DNA of 64,000 nt from JAVBMJ01 sp031551275 (GCA_031551275.1 JAVBNX010000015.1:36245-100244), one strand, 5' to 3'; counted from the stretch's first letter, positions 15,601 through 22,864 are shown. The notes: generated by a model not told the origin, from the letters alone. Translations and numbers: made by a program.

Positions 15601-18271
15601 ATACACGCTCATACCGGCAGGCACCTACCACATCGTGCTGCTATACAACAGCGGACGCTACCTGCGCCTGCCCGGGGTGGCGTTGCGCGACAACGCCTAC
15701 ACCGAGATCGACATGGCCCCGCTGGCGGTGTACCCGGCCGATTCTATCTCCCGGACGTGGCTGAGCCTCAGCCCGGTCCCGTACCCTATCGGCAGCAGGA
15801 CCTTCTCGACCCAGCCGCAGAGCACGACCCTCTACACCAAAGCGCGCAGCGCCTCCACCAACCGCGTGAGCGGCTACGTGCGCGACTCTTCCGGCGAGCC
15901 GGTGGTCGGGGCGACTGTCATCCGGAAATTTACCACATATGGCGCGATTACCGACCTGGACGGCTATTTTGAAATGGAGGTCGACGGCGGGAATGTAACC
16001 TTGACGGTCAGCTACATCGGCTACGAAACCGCCGAGGTCAATGTCCGGTCGGGCAGCAGCGTGAACATCACGATGGAGCAGAGCGTAATGATGCTCGACG
16101 AGGTGGTCGTGGTCGCATACGGGACACAGCGCAGAAGCGACATGGTCGCCTCCCTTTCGGGAAGGGTGGCCGGGATAAGCGCAAACGGCTATAACGGCCC
16201 TGCACCCCAGGCCCCGCCCGAAACGGCCGAAGAGGACGGCCGCAGCGTGACCGACGAGGCGACCGAAGCGCGCATCTACCGCGAGTTGATGGCCCTGGGC
16301 GGGTTGCGCTCCAACTTCTCGGATGTGGCGTTCTGGCAGCCCGCGCTTGTAACCGGACGCGACGGGAAGGCCTCATTTACCGCCACCCTGCCCGACAACA
16401 TTACCAAATGGAACGCCGTGGTGCTGGCCATGAACGCGCGCCTGAAAACAGGCACGGCCCGCAAACCGCTCTTCTCCTACAAGCCGTTGATGGCCGAGTT
16501 GCGCACCCCGCAATTCCTGGTCGAGGGCGACCGGAGCTACTTTGCGGGTAACATCCGCAACTACACCGCCGACAAAAGCATCGACGGGCGCATCGAACTG
16601 GTCGCAGGCACGGATACCCTGCTCAACCGCGCCATCGGCTTTGCGGCTTCCCACCAGGACAAGGTCGAAGTGGTGGCCCCGGCCTCGGACAGCCTTCCGG
16701 CCAGCTACCTTTTCACACGCGACGACGGCTACTCCGACGGCGAGAGGCGCACCATCCCCATCCTGCCCCGGGGGACCGAGATCGCCCAGGGCACGCTCTC
16801 CTTCCTGCGCAACGGCCAGACCGCCGGGATGAAAGCCGGGCCGGACGAGAACCTGCACGTAACCCTGACCGACAGGCAGGCGGACGTCTACCTCGACGCG
16901 GCCCGCTACCTGCGCGGCTACCGTTACGCCTGCAACGAGCAGCTGGCCTCCAAGCTGATCGGGCTGCTCAACCTGCGCCTGTACAGCACCTACGAAGGCG
17001 AGAAGTTCGAGCACGACCGCAACGTGAACCGGATCATCCGCCAACTGCTGGACAACGTTAACGACGATTGCCTGTGGTCGTGGTGGGGCCGCTCGAACAC
17101 CTCCGAGTTCTGGATGTCGGCCCATATCCTGCGCGCGCTGGCCATGGCGCGCCAGGCGGGTTACACGGTCAGCCTGGACATGAGCCGCCTGGCCAGCGAC
17201 TACATCGATCTGAGCCCTTTCCGGCAACGTTCGTTGAGGGATATCGAGATCCTCAACGCCCTCTCGCAATGGGGCGCGAAGCAGAACTACGCCCCGGCCG
17301 TCGATTACTTCGAGCGGGAGATCCGCCTGGCCGAGCGCCGCGACGACTCTATCGCCCGCCGCCACAGGCAGAAGCGCACAACCTCCTACATGAAGGAGAA
17401 ACTGCTGCTCTGGGAGATCCGCCAGCAGCAGGGCCTGGACTACACGCCGGACAGCGTGGCGCGCTACCTGCACAAGGACGCGTTGGGAGCGGTCTATTGC
17501 GACGACAAGATCCGCCGCAACTGGTACGACGATGAAATGTCCACCACCCTGATCGCCTACCGCATCGCCCGCCGGGATTCCACGCTGGTCAAAAACCTCG
17601 ACGCCATGCAGTTCTACATCCTGGGAACCAAACAATACGGCTGGAACACCTACCGCGCAGCCTCGGCGGTTGGGACCGTCTTCCCCGACCTGCTCTTGTC
17701 CGGCTCGACCCGGGCGGCCACCGCCACCGTCGCCCTCTCGGGGGCGCAGCAGGGCGAGGTGTCGGAATTCCCCTACGAGGCGAAGCTCTCTCCGGGCGAG
17801 GAGCTGCGCATCGCCAAACGGGACGGCATGCCGTTGATCCTCTCCTCATACAGCCTGCGGCACGTAACCGAAGAGCGCGACGGGGAGGCCTTCGAGGTCC
17901 GCTCCTCGCTCGACTGCGGCGAGGGGATGACCGCCGGGAAAAAAGCCACCCTGACCGTCACCGTAAAAGTTAAGCAAAAGAATGCCGAATACGTGCTGAT
18001 CGAGATCCCCATCCCCGCCGGATGCAGCTACGCCGCCAAACCGGCCTGGTTCCCCCGCCCGGAAACCCACCGCGAATACTTCAAGGAGAAAACGGTGATC
18101 TTCTGCCAGGCCCTGCCCGAAGGCGAGCACACGTTCAGGATCGACCTGCTGCCCCGCTACACCGGCAGCTACACCCTCAACCCCGCCAAAGCCGAAATGA
18201 TGTACTTCCCGGTGGTGAACGCCAACAACGCCATGCGCCGGACTGACATTATGGATGAAACGGCACCATAA
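12680..18271 (+). CDS. Large alpha-2-macroglobulin family protein with embedded SusC-like regulatory/plug segment
   Basis: This 1863-residue exported protein has a signal peptide of about 27 residues and no clear lipobox. An MG2-like domain begins near residue 205 (YKPRETVRFKSYAL), and the A2M signature segment is at about 1211-1254 (FWQPALVTGRDGKASF, LPDNITKWNAVV). The thioester motif CNEQ is at 1418-1421, followed by the alpha-alpha toroid region. A beta-rich C-terminal domain begins near 1730. Bacterial macroglobulins trap proteases in the periplasm, often beside pbpC, which is absent here. Residues about 1063-1155 are odd: a carboxypeptidase-regulatory-like domain plus LDEVVVVAYGTQRR, the plug entry of SusC receptors. 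It is transcribed away from the LacI gene. Confidence 0.92.
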   Translation: MKTGACVLLRGCALCLSLLSIAGTGSANQAVDWPDRPARTFVYQISAKEAEKLLRSTPSDSLALRMLHTPAGSFEKEWDAQPEKGHFIFAQIERNRIHYNYVPVMPFQVFLYKEYGTLALQVVDGAGEVRDNARVRILKGGLFPVRVSFDPDSKTYRTEEYSEQTLRILTVEVDDFRAVFDLHKHLVNPSWYGRGEGRTPDFYSYMVTDKNRYKPRETVRFKSYALGGNRRPIKKPLEVWMRDGEGKYRKISELPPYNPGGFAGELYLHDSLRLKLDRTYPVQLRDSHGRTVASAMFRYEDYELFDNALKVELKEKVHYAPDTNRLEIRATDANGLPLPDVKADVSVLRRSVSRSHTDVLVLPDTLMHRRLELLNDGPTTVEIPSSVFGKADGRYEVVAELVSYDNQRLKASAQASFFYSRQRVEAATSNDTITFTYHDGGNTLPAGATLSYNDEKTGKQVTLPYRERFDQHLRSYNFVMETPSLTQRIATADIDTNLDAQGEIDRDSLRIRLINPLGLDLSWYIYKGNVLIDKGSGDSLDLRMGNIDPDMVHYLEVFYNIGGQDRTFRRTFSVEKERLQVDLEIPQRVYPGQTIDAEVRVKDSFGLPVRGVDLTAFAYNSLLNYLVPDLPYYGQQPQGREQRSSYSIKDKYYDLSAPLDYGYWRTRAGLDTMMYYRFAYPREGMFRHTVAAPDSLTQFAPYVFQKGASVGIYAIEDNGRPIWFSWTGNPRAYSFPAADTIKHRLMLRLHDRALLLDSISLERGMKAILSLDLDHLPKNVRTVPLDTRDMYKAYHLTTEEQRNYSRLICRLPTDGNEAWLRRGDTGWLIYHPLLSKAGSDVLAGPIPEGRGFNYTGWVLYRHEGGFSYKFEDNVVYKYPLNVCSDKLVYSFDEKVTTLNDFFLSRPVLDRKVAEITRTRHYWQPSAIRIVQKGMDLNFRIKPDLDSTGVTNLLFIDTLSGRVFFPDKHANWRREYTLIPAGTYHIVLLYNSGRYLRLPGVALRDNAYTEIDMAPLAVYPADSISRTWLSLSPVPYPIGSRTFSTQPQSTTLYTKARSASTNRVSGYVRDSSGEPVVGATVIRKFTTYGAITDLDGYFEMEVDGGNVTLTVSYIGYETAEVNVRSGSSVNITMEQSVMMLDEVVVVAYGTQRRSDMVASLSGRVAGISANGYNGPAPQAPPETAEEDGRSVTDEATEARIYRELMALGGLRSNFSDVAFWQPALVTGRDGKASFTATLPDNITKWNAVVLAMNARLKTGTARKPLFSYKPLMAELRTPQFLVEGDRSYFAGNIRNYTADKSIDGRIELVAGTDTLLNRAIGFAASHQDKVEVVAPASDSLPASYLFTRDDGYSDGERRTIPILPRGTEIAQGTLSFLRNGQTAGMKAGPDENLHVTLTDRQADVYLDAARYLRGYRYACNEQLASKLIGLLNLRLYSTYEGEKFEHDRNVNRIIRQLLDNVNDDCLWSWWGRSNTSEFWMSAHILRALAMARQAGYTVSLDMSRLASDYIDLSPFRQRSLRDIEILNALSQWGAKQNYAPAVDYFEREIRLAERRDDSIARRHRQKRTTSYMKEKLLLWEIRQQQGLDYTPDSVARYLHKDALGAVYCDDKIRRNWYDDEMSTTLIAYRIARRDSTLVKNLDAMQFYILGTKQYGWNTYRAASAVGTVFPDLLLSGSTRAATATVALSGAQQGEVSEFPYEAKLSPGEELRIAKRDGMPLILSSYSLRHVTEERDGEAFEVRSSLDCGEGMTAGKKATLTVTVKVKQKNAEYVLIEIPIPAGCSYAAKPAWFPRPETHREYFKEKTVIFCQALPEGEHTFRIDLLPRYTGSYTLNPAKAEMMYFPVVNANNAMRRTDIMDETAP

Positions 18272-18292
18272 CTTCCGACCGTTGCATGCTGC

Positions 18293-18871
18293 ATGCGTCT
18301 GCTTTTCTATTCTCTTTGGTCGTTAAATTCAAAAATTAAACTCATAAAAACAAAGGTTGCGTTTATAGGCATACTCTCACTCATGTTTTTTTATGTTTTT
18401 GCCCAAAAAGGTTATGTTGATAAAGTCAACCAACTAACGGATAAAGGGCAGAAAGAAGGTTTATGGATAGACACTATTCATAACAGAATCAGGGAAGTAT
18501 ATTACAATAATGGAATAGAATCGGGAATATTTAAGAAATATAATTTAAAAGGAAAATTATTTGTTTTAGGAGAATATTGTAACGGAAAAATGTGTGGAAC
18601 ATGGTATTATTTTGAAAATTATGGACATTTGATGATGACATTTAAAGATTTTTCCAGGAATACCTACTCTATTATAGATGAAGGGAGTGGGAGAAGGTAT
18701 ATTCCAGATTATAAGTGTTACTCCACATCTTATTATCCCAATGGCAATGTCAAAAACGAAGGATTACTTTTATGGTCTGAAGGCGAATCTCCTGAATCTG
18801 ATTTCTCTGTCGAATACGGAGAATGGAAATATTACGATGAGGCAGGGATACTTATAAAAACAACACATTAG
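18293..18871 (+). CDS. MORN-like / YwqK-type repeat protein with signal peptide, AT-rich
   Basis: This 192-residue protein has a hydrophobic export segment (about residues 21-37, ending FAQKG). Repeats of the MORN/YwqK kind follow: GQKEGLWIDT, REVYYNNGIESGIFKKYN, GKMCGTWYYFENYGH, STSYYPNGNVKNEGLLLW, VEYGEWKYYDEAGIL. YwqK-like proteins are common next to polymorphic toxins and are often treated as antitoxin or immunity proteins, though their role is poorly known. The gene is much richer in A+T than its neighbours, which suggests recent acquisition. The start is uncertain, since the first ATG gives an unusually long n-region. Confidence 0.65.
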   Translation: MRLLFYSLWSLNSKIKLIKTKVAFIGILSLMFFYVFAQKGYVDKVNQLTDKGQKEGLWIDTIHNRIREVYYNNGIESGIFKKYNLKGKLFVLGEYCNGKMCGTWYYFENYGHLMMTFKDFSRNTYSIIDEGSGRRYIPDYKCYSTSYYPNGNVKNEGLLLWSEGESPESDFSVEYGEWKYYDEAGILIKTTH

Positions 18872-18965
18872 GAGTATCCCGCATCCACAAGGCAAATTGC
18901 GATACTGTCAAGCAAGAAGACCAAGTGCCAAATCGTAGTACAACGCGCACGTTCAATGGGAATGA

Positions 18966-19184
18966 CATAGCAATGTTTCCGACACATCTGCCTGCATATT
19001 TGACAATCAAAGTGCATACGAAAGCGCCAAAGAACGGATTGAGCGCGAAGTCGGATATTATTCCTCTAATGGATGGGATTACTATTCTTCTGATTATGAA
19101 ATTCAAATCTATGACGACTGCGCGAAAGCCACTCTTATCGGCCAGATTTGCATGGCGTTAGGGGGGACCCCGTACAACTACTAA
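18966..19184 (+). pseudogene. C-terminal gene fragment, probably frameshifted remnant
   Basis: An open frame without a start codon gives 72 residues of plausible protein (ACIFDNQSAYESAKERIERE, YYSSDYEIQIYDDCAKATLI, ending GGTPYNY). The frame just before it (about 18871-18965, reading RIHKANCDTVKQEDQVPN and STTRTFNGND) is open in a different phase. A one-base shift near 18970 would join the two. I read this as the tail of a broken, horizontally acquired gene, perhaps a toxin C-terminus, lying between two immunity-like genes. The family is not recognised, and a chance open frame cannot be excluded. Confidence 0.35.
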
Positions 19185-19264
19185 CAAACGGCGGTTGTCA
19201 GGGAATTATTCCCGATTCACACGGGCAAAATTTGATTGTGGCTTTAAACCCAATCTCGAGGCAT

Positions 19265-19558
19265 ATGACTAAAAAATTTCCTGACAATCCAAGCACGGCT
19301 GTTTTTACAACTAAGTATATCTTAGAGGGAACGAGCCCCGTTTTGTATGTATATCATTATGCCGACGACGGGGCGTGGTGGTTTGCGGGGGAGGGAGATT
19401 GCGGAGATAAAGATTACCGGGTTATCGCATTGGAGGAGATGATAGGTATCGACAATTCAATATTGGAACTTGCAGATATGCCGTTAGGGTTTCGCGCAAA
19501 GAGAAAAGACATTTTCTCTTCCTGGGAAATCGAACGCTTCGATGAAGATTTATCATAA
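19265..19558 (+). CDS. Small cytosolic protein, immunity-like (DUF2185/Imm33-type resemblance)
   Basis: This protein has 97 residues from the ATG at 19265; the frame stays open upstream, so it could be longer. It reads as an alpha+beta protein: AVFTTKYILEGTSPVLYVYH, DDGAWWFAGEGD, YRVIALEEMIGIDNSILELA, DMPLGFRAKR and a terminal SSWEIERF. This layout (TTKxILEG, YVYHxxDGxWxF, LADMPLGF) resembles small proteins seen near polymorphic toxins and in immunity clusters. I would place it near DUF2185/Imm33 but am not sure of the family. It lies in the same AT-rich block as the MORN-like gene and has no link to nrdDG downstream. Confidence 0.6.
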   Translation: MTKKFPDNPSTAVFTTKYILEGTSPVLYVYHYADDGAWWFAGEGDCGDKDYRVIALEEMIGIDNSILELADMPLGFRAKRKDIFSSWEIERFDEDLS

Positions 19559-19734
19559 TTTACCACGGTTTTTTCAGAGACTCTCTTTTGTTTTTGTTTG
19601 TAATTTCAAGGACAAAACGCGCCCTGGGGCTCGTCGGGCGGGGGGTGGGCGGAAAAGATAATTACGTGTTGATAACTTATCCCGGTGGGGCGGGATATCG
19701 CCCGGGATAATCGATACATTTGCCCTCGATATGG
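19559..19734 (+). other. Intergenic stretch before the riboswitch
   Basis: No gene is seen here. It marks the change from AT-rich to GC-rich sequence. An imperfect palindromic region TTATCCCGG / CCGGGATAA (19677-19685 and 19702-19710) lies directly upstream of a -7 box, TACATTTG at 19715-19722, which is the likely promoter of the riboswitch transcript. Confidence 0.5.
19715..19722 (+). promoter_or_regulatory. Probable -7 box of the riboswitch-nrdDG transcript
   Basis: TACATTTG fits TAnnTTTG and lies just ahead of the cobalamin riboswitch, as expected for a transcript that begins with the aptamer. The -33 region is occupied by a 9-bp inverted repeat rather than a clear TTTG. Confidence 0.5.
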
Positions 19735-19905
19735 TTTCCGGCGTTGCCCGACGGGCGACTGGAATTAAAAGGGAACCCTGTGGAAATCAGGGACTATACC
19801 CGTAGCTGTATGTTCTAAACGGACGCGCATCCTTTGCCACTGGCCTGTGGGCCGGGAAGGCGCGCGGACGGGGACGAGCCAGAAGACCTGCCGTATCGTT
19901 ACAGC
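19735..19905 (+). ncRNA. Cobalamin (B12) riboswitch
   Basis: The conserved aptamer blocks occur in order: a 5' P1-like arm near GGCGTTGCCC, then AAAAGGGAA and the P3 hairpin CCCTGTGGAAATCAGGG. Next come ACCCGTAGCTGTA, GCCACTGG, GGGAAGGCGCG and the B12 box region GAGCCAGAAGACCTGCC. The remaining leader (19906-19982) is GC-rich and can fold near the start codon, consistent with control of translation or early termination. By family precedent, adenosylcobalamin or a related cobalamin would switch off the downstream nrdDG genes. The 5' edge is approximate. Confidence 0.92.
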
Positions 19906-19982
19906 GTCCGAGGCTTTCGGGTGAAGAGCGGCGGGGGGACTTTTTAGTTCCGGGGAACAGGCAAATGTGTTAATGCTACGAT

Positions 19983-22073
19983 ATGGAAACTTTTATCATT
20001 AAACGCGACGGAAAACGCGAACCATTTTCCATCGAAAAGATACAGCAAGCCATCGCCAAGGCCTTCCTCTCGGTGGGGAGCTTCGCGACGCAGGATGTAA
20101 TTACCAACATCCTGAGCCGGGTAAGCATCAAGAACGAAACCACGGTCGAGGAGATCCAGAACCAGGTGGAGGTGGCCCTGATGGCGGAGAGGTACTACGC
20201 CGTGGCGAAGGCGTATATGCTTTACCGACAGAAGCATACCGAGGACCGCGAGGTGCGCGACAAGCTCAATTTTTTGATGGAGTACTGCGATGCTACCAAC
20301 GCGGCCACGGGCAGCAAGTACGACGCCAACGCCAACGTCGAGAACAAGAACATGGCGACGTTGATCGGCGAGATACCCAAGTCGAACTTCATCCGGCTGA
20401 ACAGGCGCATGCTTACCGACCGCATCAAGGAGATGTACGGCAAAGAGTTGGCCGACAAGTACATCGAGCTTTTGAACGACCACTTCATCTACAAGAACGA
20501 CGAGACCTCGCTGGCCAACTACTGCGCCAGCATAACCATGTACCCGTGGCTGATCGGCGGGACGCTCTCGATCGGCGGCAACTCGACGGCCCCGACCAAC
20601 CTCAAATCGTTCTGCGGGGGATTTACCAACATGGTATTCATGGTCTCCAGCATGCTCTCCGGGGCTTGCGCCACGCCGGAGTTTCTGATGTACATGAATT
20701 ACTTCATCGGGCTGGAGTACGGGGAAGAGTACTACAAGGAGGCGGACAAGGTGGTCGACCTCTCCAAAAAGCAGCGCACGCTGGACAAGGTAATCTGCGA
20801 CTGCTTCGAGCAGATCGTCTACACGATCAACCAGCCCACCGGGGCGAGGAACTTCCAGGCCGTGTTCTGGAACATATCCTACTACGACCGTTTCTATTTC
20901 GAGAGCCTGTTCGAGAATTTCGTCTTCCCGAACGGGTCGAAGCCCGACTGGGAGTCGCTCAGCTGGCTGCAAAAGCGCTTTATGAAGTGGTTCAACAAAG
21001 AGCGTACGCGCACGATCCTGACGTTTCCGGTCGAGACGATGGCGCTCCTCACGGCCGACGGCCAGCCCAAGGACAAGGAGTGGGGCGATTTTACCGCCGA
21101 AATGTACGCCGAGGGGCACTCGTTCTTTACCTATTTGAGCGACAACGCCGACTCGCTGTCGAGCTGCTGCCGGTTGCGCAACGAGATTACCGACAACGGG
21201 TTCAGTTACACGCTCGGGGCGGGCGGGGTGTCGACCGGCTCGAAGAGCGTGCTGACCATCAACCTGAACCGCTGCATCCAGTACGCCGCGCGCAAGGGGA
21301 TCCACTACCAGTTTTTCCTCGAGGAGGTGGTCGAGCTGGCCCACAAGGTGCAGAACGCCTACAACGAGAATCTCAAGTATATGCACGCCAAGGGGATGCT
21401 GCCGCTCTTCGACGCGGGGTATATCAACATGTCGCGCCAGTACCTTACCATCGGGGTCAATGGGTTGGTCGAGGCGGCCGAGTTCCTGGGCATACCCATC
21501 ACCGACAACCCGGAGTACGAGAAATTCACGCAGGAGATCCTCGGCACCGTGGAGCGCTACAACAAAAAATTCCGCACCAAGGAGGTCATGTTCAACTGCG
21601 AGATGATCCCGGCCGAGAACGTGGGGGTCAAGCACGCCAAGTGGGACCGCGAGGCGGGCTACAAGGTGGCGCGCGACTGCTACAACAGCTACTTCTACAT
21701 CGTGGAGGACGAGCAGACCAACGTGGTGGACAAATTCCGGATGCACGGCCGGCGCTACATCGAGCACCTGACCGGGGGCTCGGCCCTGCACATGAACCTG
21801 GAGGAGCACCTCTCCAGGGAGCAGTACGCCCACCTGCTGAGGGTGGCGACGCAGGAGGGATGCAACTACTTCACGTTCAATATCCCCAACATGGTCTGCA
21901 ACGACTGCGGCCACATCGACAAACGCAACCTGAAGGCGTGCCCGAAATGCAACGGCGCGAACCTCGACTACCTCACGCGCATCATCGGCTACATGAAGCG
22001 GGTAAGCAACTTCTCACAGGCGCGCCAAAAAGAGGCGGCCCTGCGCCACTATGCTGCGCCTGGCCAGCTTTGA
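19983..22073 (+). CDS. nrdD: Anaerobic (class III) ribonucleoside-triphosphate reductase
   Basis: This 696-residue enzyme makes deoxyribonucleotides under anaerobic conditions with a glycyl radical. An N-terminal ATP-cone (about 1-95, FIIKRDGKREPFSIEKIQQA) gives allosteric control. The C-terminal zinc site uses Cys639, Cys642, Cys653 and Cys656 (CNDC and CPKC). The radical glycine is Gly669 in RIIGYMKRVSNFS, 28 residues from the end. Length and layout are normal. The gene overlaps nrdG by 23 bases and follows a cobalamin riboswitch, so its expression should fall when B12 is plentiful. This implies that the organism also has a B12-dependent (class II) reductase elsewhere. Confidence 0.95.
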   Translation: METFIIKRDGKREPFSIEKIQQAIAKAFLSVGSFATQDVITNILSRVSIKNETTVEEIQNQVEVALMAERYYAVAKAYMLYRQKHTEDREVRDKLNFLMEYCDATNAATGSKYDANANVENKNMATLIGEIPKSNFIRLNRRMLTDRIKEMYGKELADKYIELLNDHFIYKNDETSLANYCASITMYPWLIGGTLSIGGNSTAPTNLKSFCGGFTNMVFMVSSMLSGACATPEFLMYMNYFIGLEYGEEYYKEADKVVDLSKKQRTLDKVICDCFEQIVYTINQPTGARNFQAVFWNISYYDRFYFESLFENFVFPNGSKPDWESLSWLQKRFMKWFNKERTRTILTFPVETMALLTADGQPKDKEWGDFTAEMYAEGHSFFTYLSDNADSLSSCCRLRNEITDNGFSYTLGAGGVSTGSKSVLTINLNRCIQYAARKGIHYQFFLEEVVELAHKVQNAYNENLKYMHAKGMLPLFDAGYINMSRQYLTIGVNGLVEAAEFLGIPITDNPEYEKFTQEILGTVERYNKKFRTKEVMFNCEMIPAENVGVKHAKWDREAGYKVARDCYNSYFYIVEDEQTNVVDKFRMHGRRYIEHLTGGSALHMNLEEHLSREQYAHLLRVATQEGCNYFTFNIPNMVCNDCGHIDKRNLKACPKCNGANLDYLTRIIGYMKRVSNFSQARQKEAALRHYAAPGQL

Positions 22074-22533
22074 TATCGTCTTCCAGGAGATCCCCGGGGA
22101 GGTAACCCTCGCGTTGAACCTCTCCGGGTGCCCCAACCGTTGCCCGGGGTGCCACAGCCCCCATTTGCAGCAGGAGATCGGCGAAAGTCTCGACGAGGCG
22201 TTGCTCGACTGTTTGATCGGGCGCTACGGCGAGGCCGTGACCTGCGTATGCTTTATGGGCGGCGACGCCGACCCGGCAGGGGTAGAGCGGCTGGCCCTGC
22301 GCGTGCGGGAGATGGCGGGCAGGAGTGAGGCGGCGGCCGGCCGGCTCAAAACCGGATGGTACTCGGGACGGCAGGACCTGCCGGCGGGGTGCGATCCCTG
22401 CAGCTTCGATTTTATCAAGCTCGGGCCCTACGTCGAGGCGCTCGGCGGGCTGGACTCGCCAACGACCAATCAACGATTTTACTGTGTGGAGAAAGGCGGG
22501 CCGGTCGACAGGACCGAAGCGTTTCAAAAGTAG
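22051..22533 (+). CDS. nrdG: Anaerobic ribonucleotide reductase activating enzyme (radical SAM)
   Basis: This 160-residue radical-SAM activase forms the glycyl radical on NrdD using S-adenosylmethionine and a 4Fe-4S cluster. The cluster ligands are Cys27, Cys31 and Cys34 in GCPNRCPGCHS (CX3CX2C). CVCFMGGDADP fits the SAM-binding GGE-like strand, and FDFIKLGPYVEALGG is typical of small NrdG proteins. It starts inside the end of nrdD in another frame, so the two are translationally coupled and share the riboswitch. The protein is normal in length. Confidence 0.93.
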   Translation: MLRLASFDIVFQEIPGEVTLALNLSGCPNRCPGCHSPHLQQEIGESLDEALLDCLIGRYGEAVTCVCFMGGDADPAGVERLALRVREMAGRSEAAAGRLKTGWYSGRQDLPAGCDPCSFDFIKLGPYVEALGGLDSPTTNQRFYCVEKGGPVDRTEAFQK

Positions 22534-22574
22534 GCGAAGTTCGTGCCCGGTTTTGCACAGAAAAAAAATATAAT

Positions 22575-22582
22575 TATCTTTG
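22575..22582 (+). promoter_or_regulatory. Probable -7 box for tRNA-Val
   Basis: TATCTTTG, a match to TAnnTTTG, ends 9 bases before the mature tRNA 5' end at 22592. It follows an A-rich tract, as expected for a tRNA promoter. Confidence 0.6.
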
Positions 22583-22591
22583 TGCCGCAAT

Positions 22592-22666
22592 GCGCTGTTA
22601 ACTCAGTCGGTTCAGAGTGTCACCTTGACAGGGTGGAAGTCAATGGTTCGAGTCCATTACAGCGCA
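22592..22666 (+). tRNA. tRNA-Val (anticodon GAC)
   Basis: The cloverleaf can be drawn by hand. The acceptor stem is GCGCTGT / ACAGCGC with discriminator A, the D-arm is ACTC / GAGT, and the anticodon stem is TCACC / GGTGG around loop TTGACAG, giving anticodon GAC. The T-arm is AATGG-TTCGAGT-CCATT. No CCA is encoded. The last 11 bases of the gene belong to a long inverted repeat that continues downstream. Confidence 0.95.
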
Positions 22667-22725
22667 CAAAACAGGGGAGCCGGGTCTTTAAAGTGACCCG
22701 GCTCCCCTGTTTTGTGCGCTGTAAT
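22656..22725 (+). repeat. Perfect 31-bp inverted repeat overlapping the tRNA 3' end; includes probable terminator
   Basis: Bases 22656-22686 are the exact reverse complement of 22695-22725, with an 8-base loop TTTAAAGT. The inner part (ACAGGGGAGCCGGGTC stem, then TTTTG) looks like an intrinsic terminator. The outer part repeats the tRNA's own T-arm and acceptor 3' strand (ATTACAGCGC) in opposite orientation. The long hairpin therefore competes with the acceptor stem in the primary transcript. Confidence 0.9.
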
Positions 22726-22748
22726 TGTTAATAGCCACCCCTCCCCGG

Positions 22749-22770
22749 CCCTCCCCTGATTAGGGGAGGG
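22749..22770. repeat. Short GC-rich palindrome, possible dispersed repeat
   Basis: CCCTCCCCT and AGGGGAGGG flank a GATT loop, inside a longer C-rich then G-rich stretch (22738-22806). The style resembles small dispersed palindromic repeats found between genes. No second copy is seen in this window. Confidence 0.4.
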
Positions 22771-22805
22771 AGGGCTGCCGCCCGCACCCGAAGGTTGTCG
22801 GAGGG

Positions 22806-22853
22806 GGCAAAAAACGAAACCCTGTCTCGAAGAAAGAGGCGGGGTTTCGTTTA
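22806..22853 (-). terminator. Intrinsic terminator of the glycogen synthase/phosphorylase gene
   Basis: On the minus strand a stem of about 17 bp (arms 22812-22828 and 22836-22852, with a few G-T pairs) is followed by a run of six T. It lies 12 bases after the stop codon of the gene ending at 22865. Confidence 0.8.
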
Positions 22854-22864
22854 CACTTACAGGA

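Noticed and set aside
18925..19161. 78-codon frame starting with GTG as a real gene
   Set aside because: The downstream part in this phase is not protein-like, whereas the other phase from 18966 is; a frameshift explains both better.
19944..21914. Long open frame of about 650 codons antisense to nrdD
   Set aside because: It mirrors the codon pattern of the GC-rich nrdD gene, has low-complexity Val/Gly/His/Asp-rich content and no recognisable domain.
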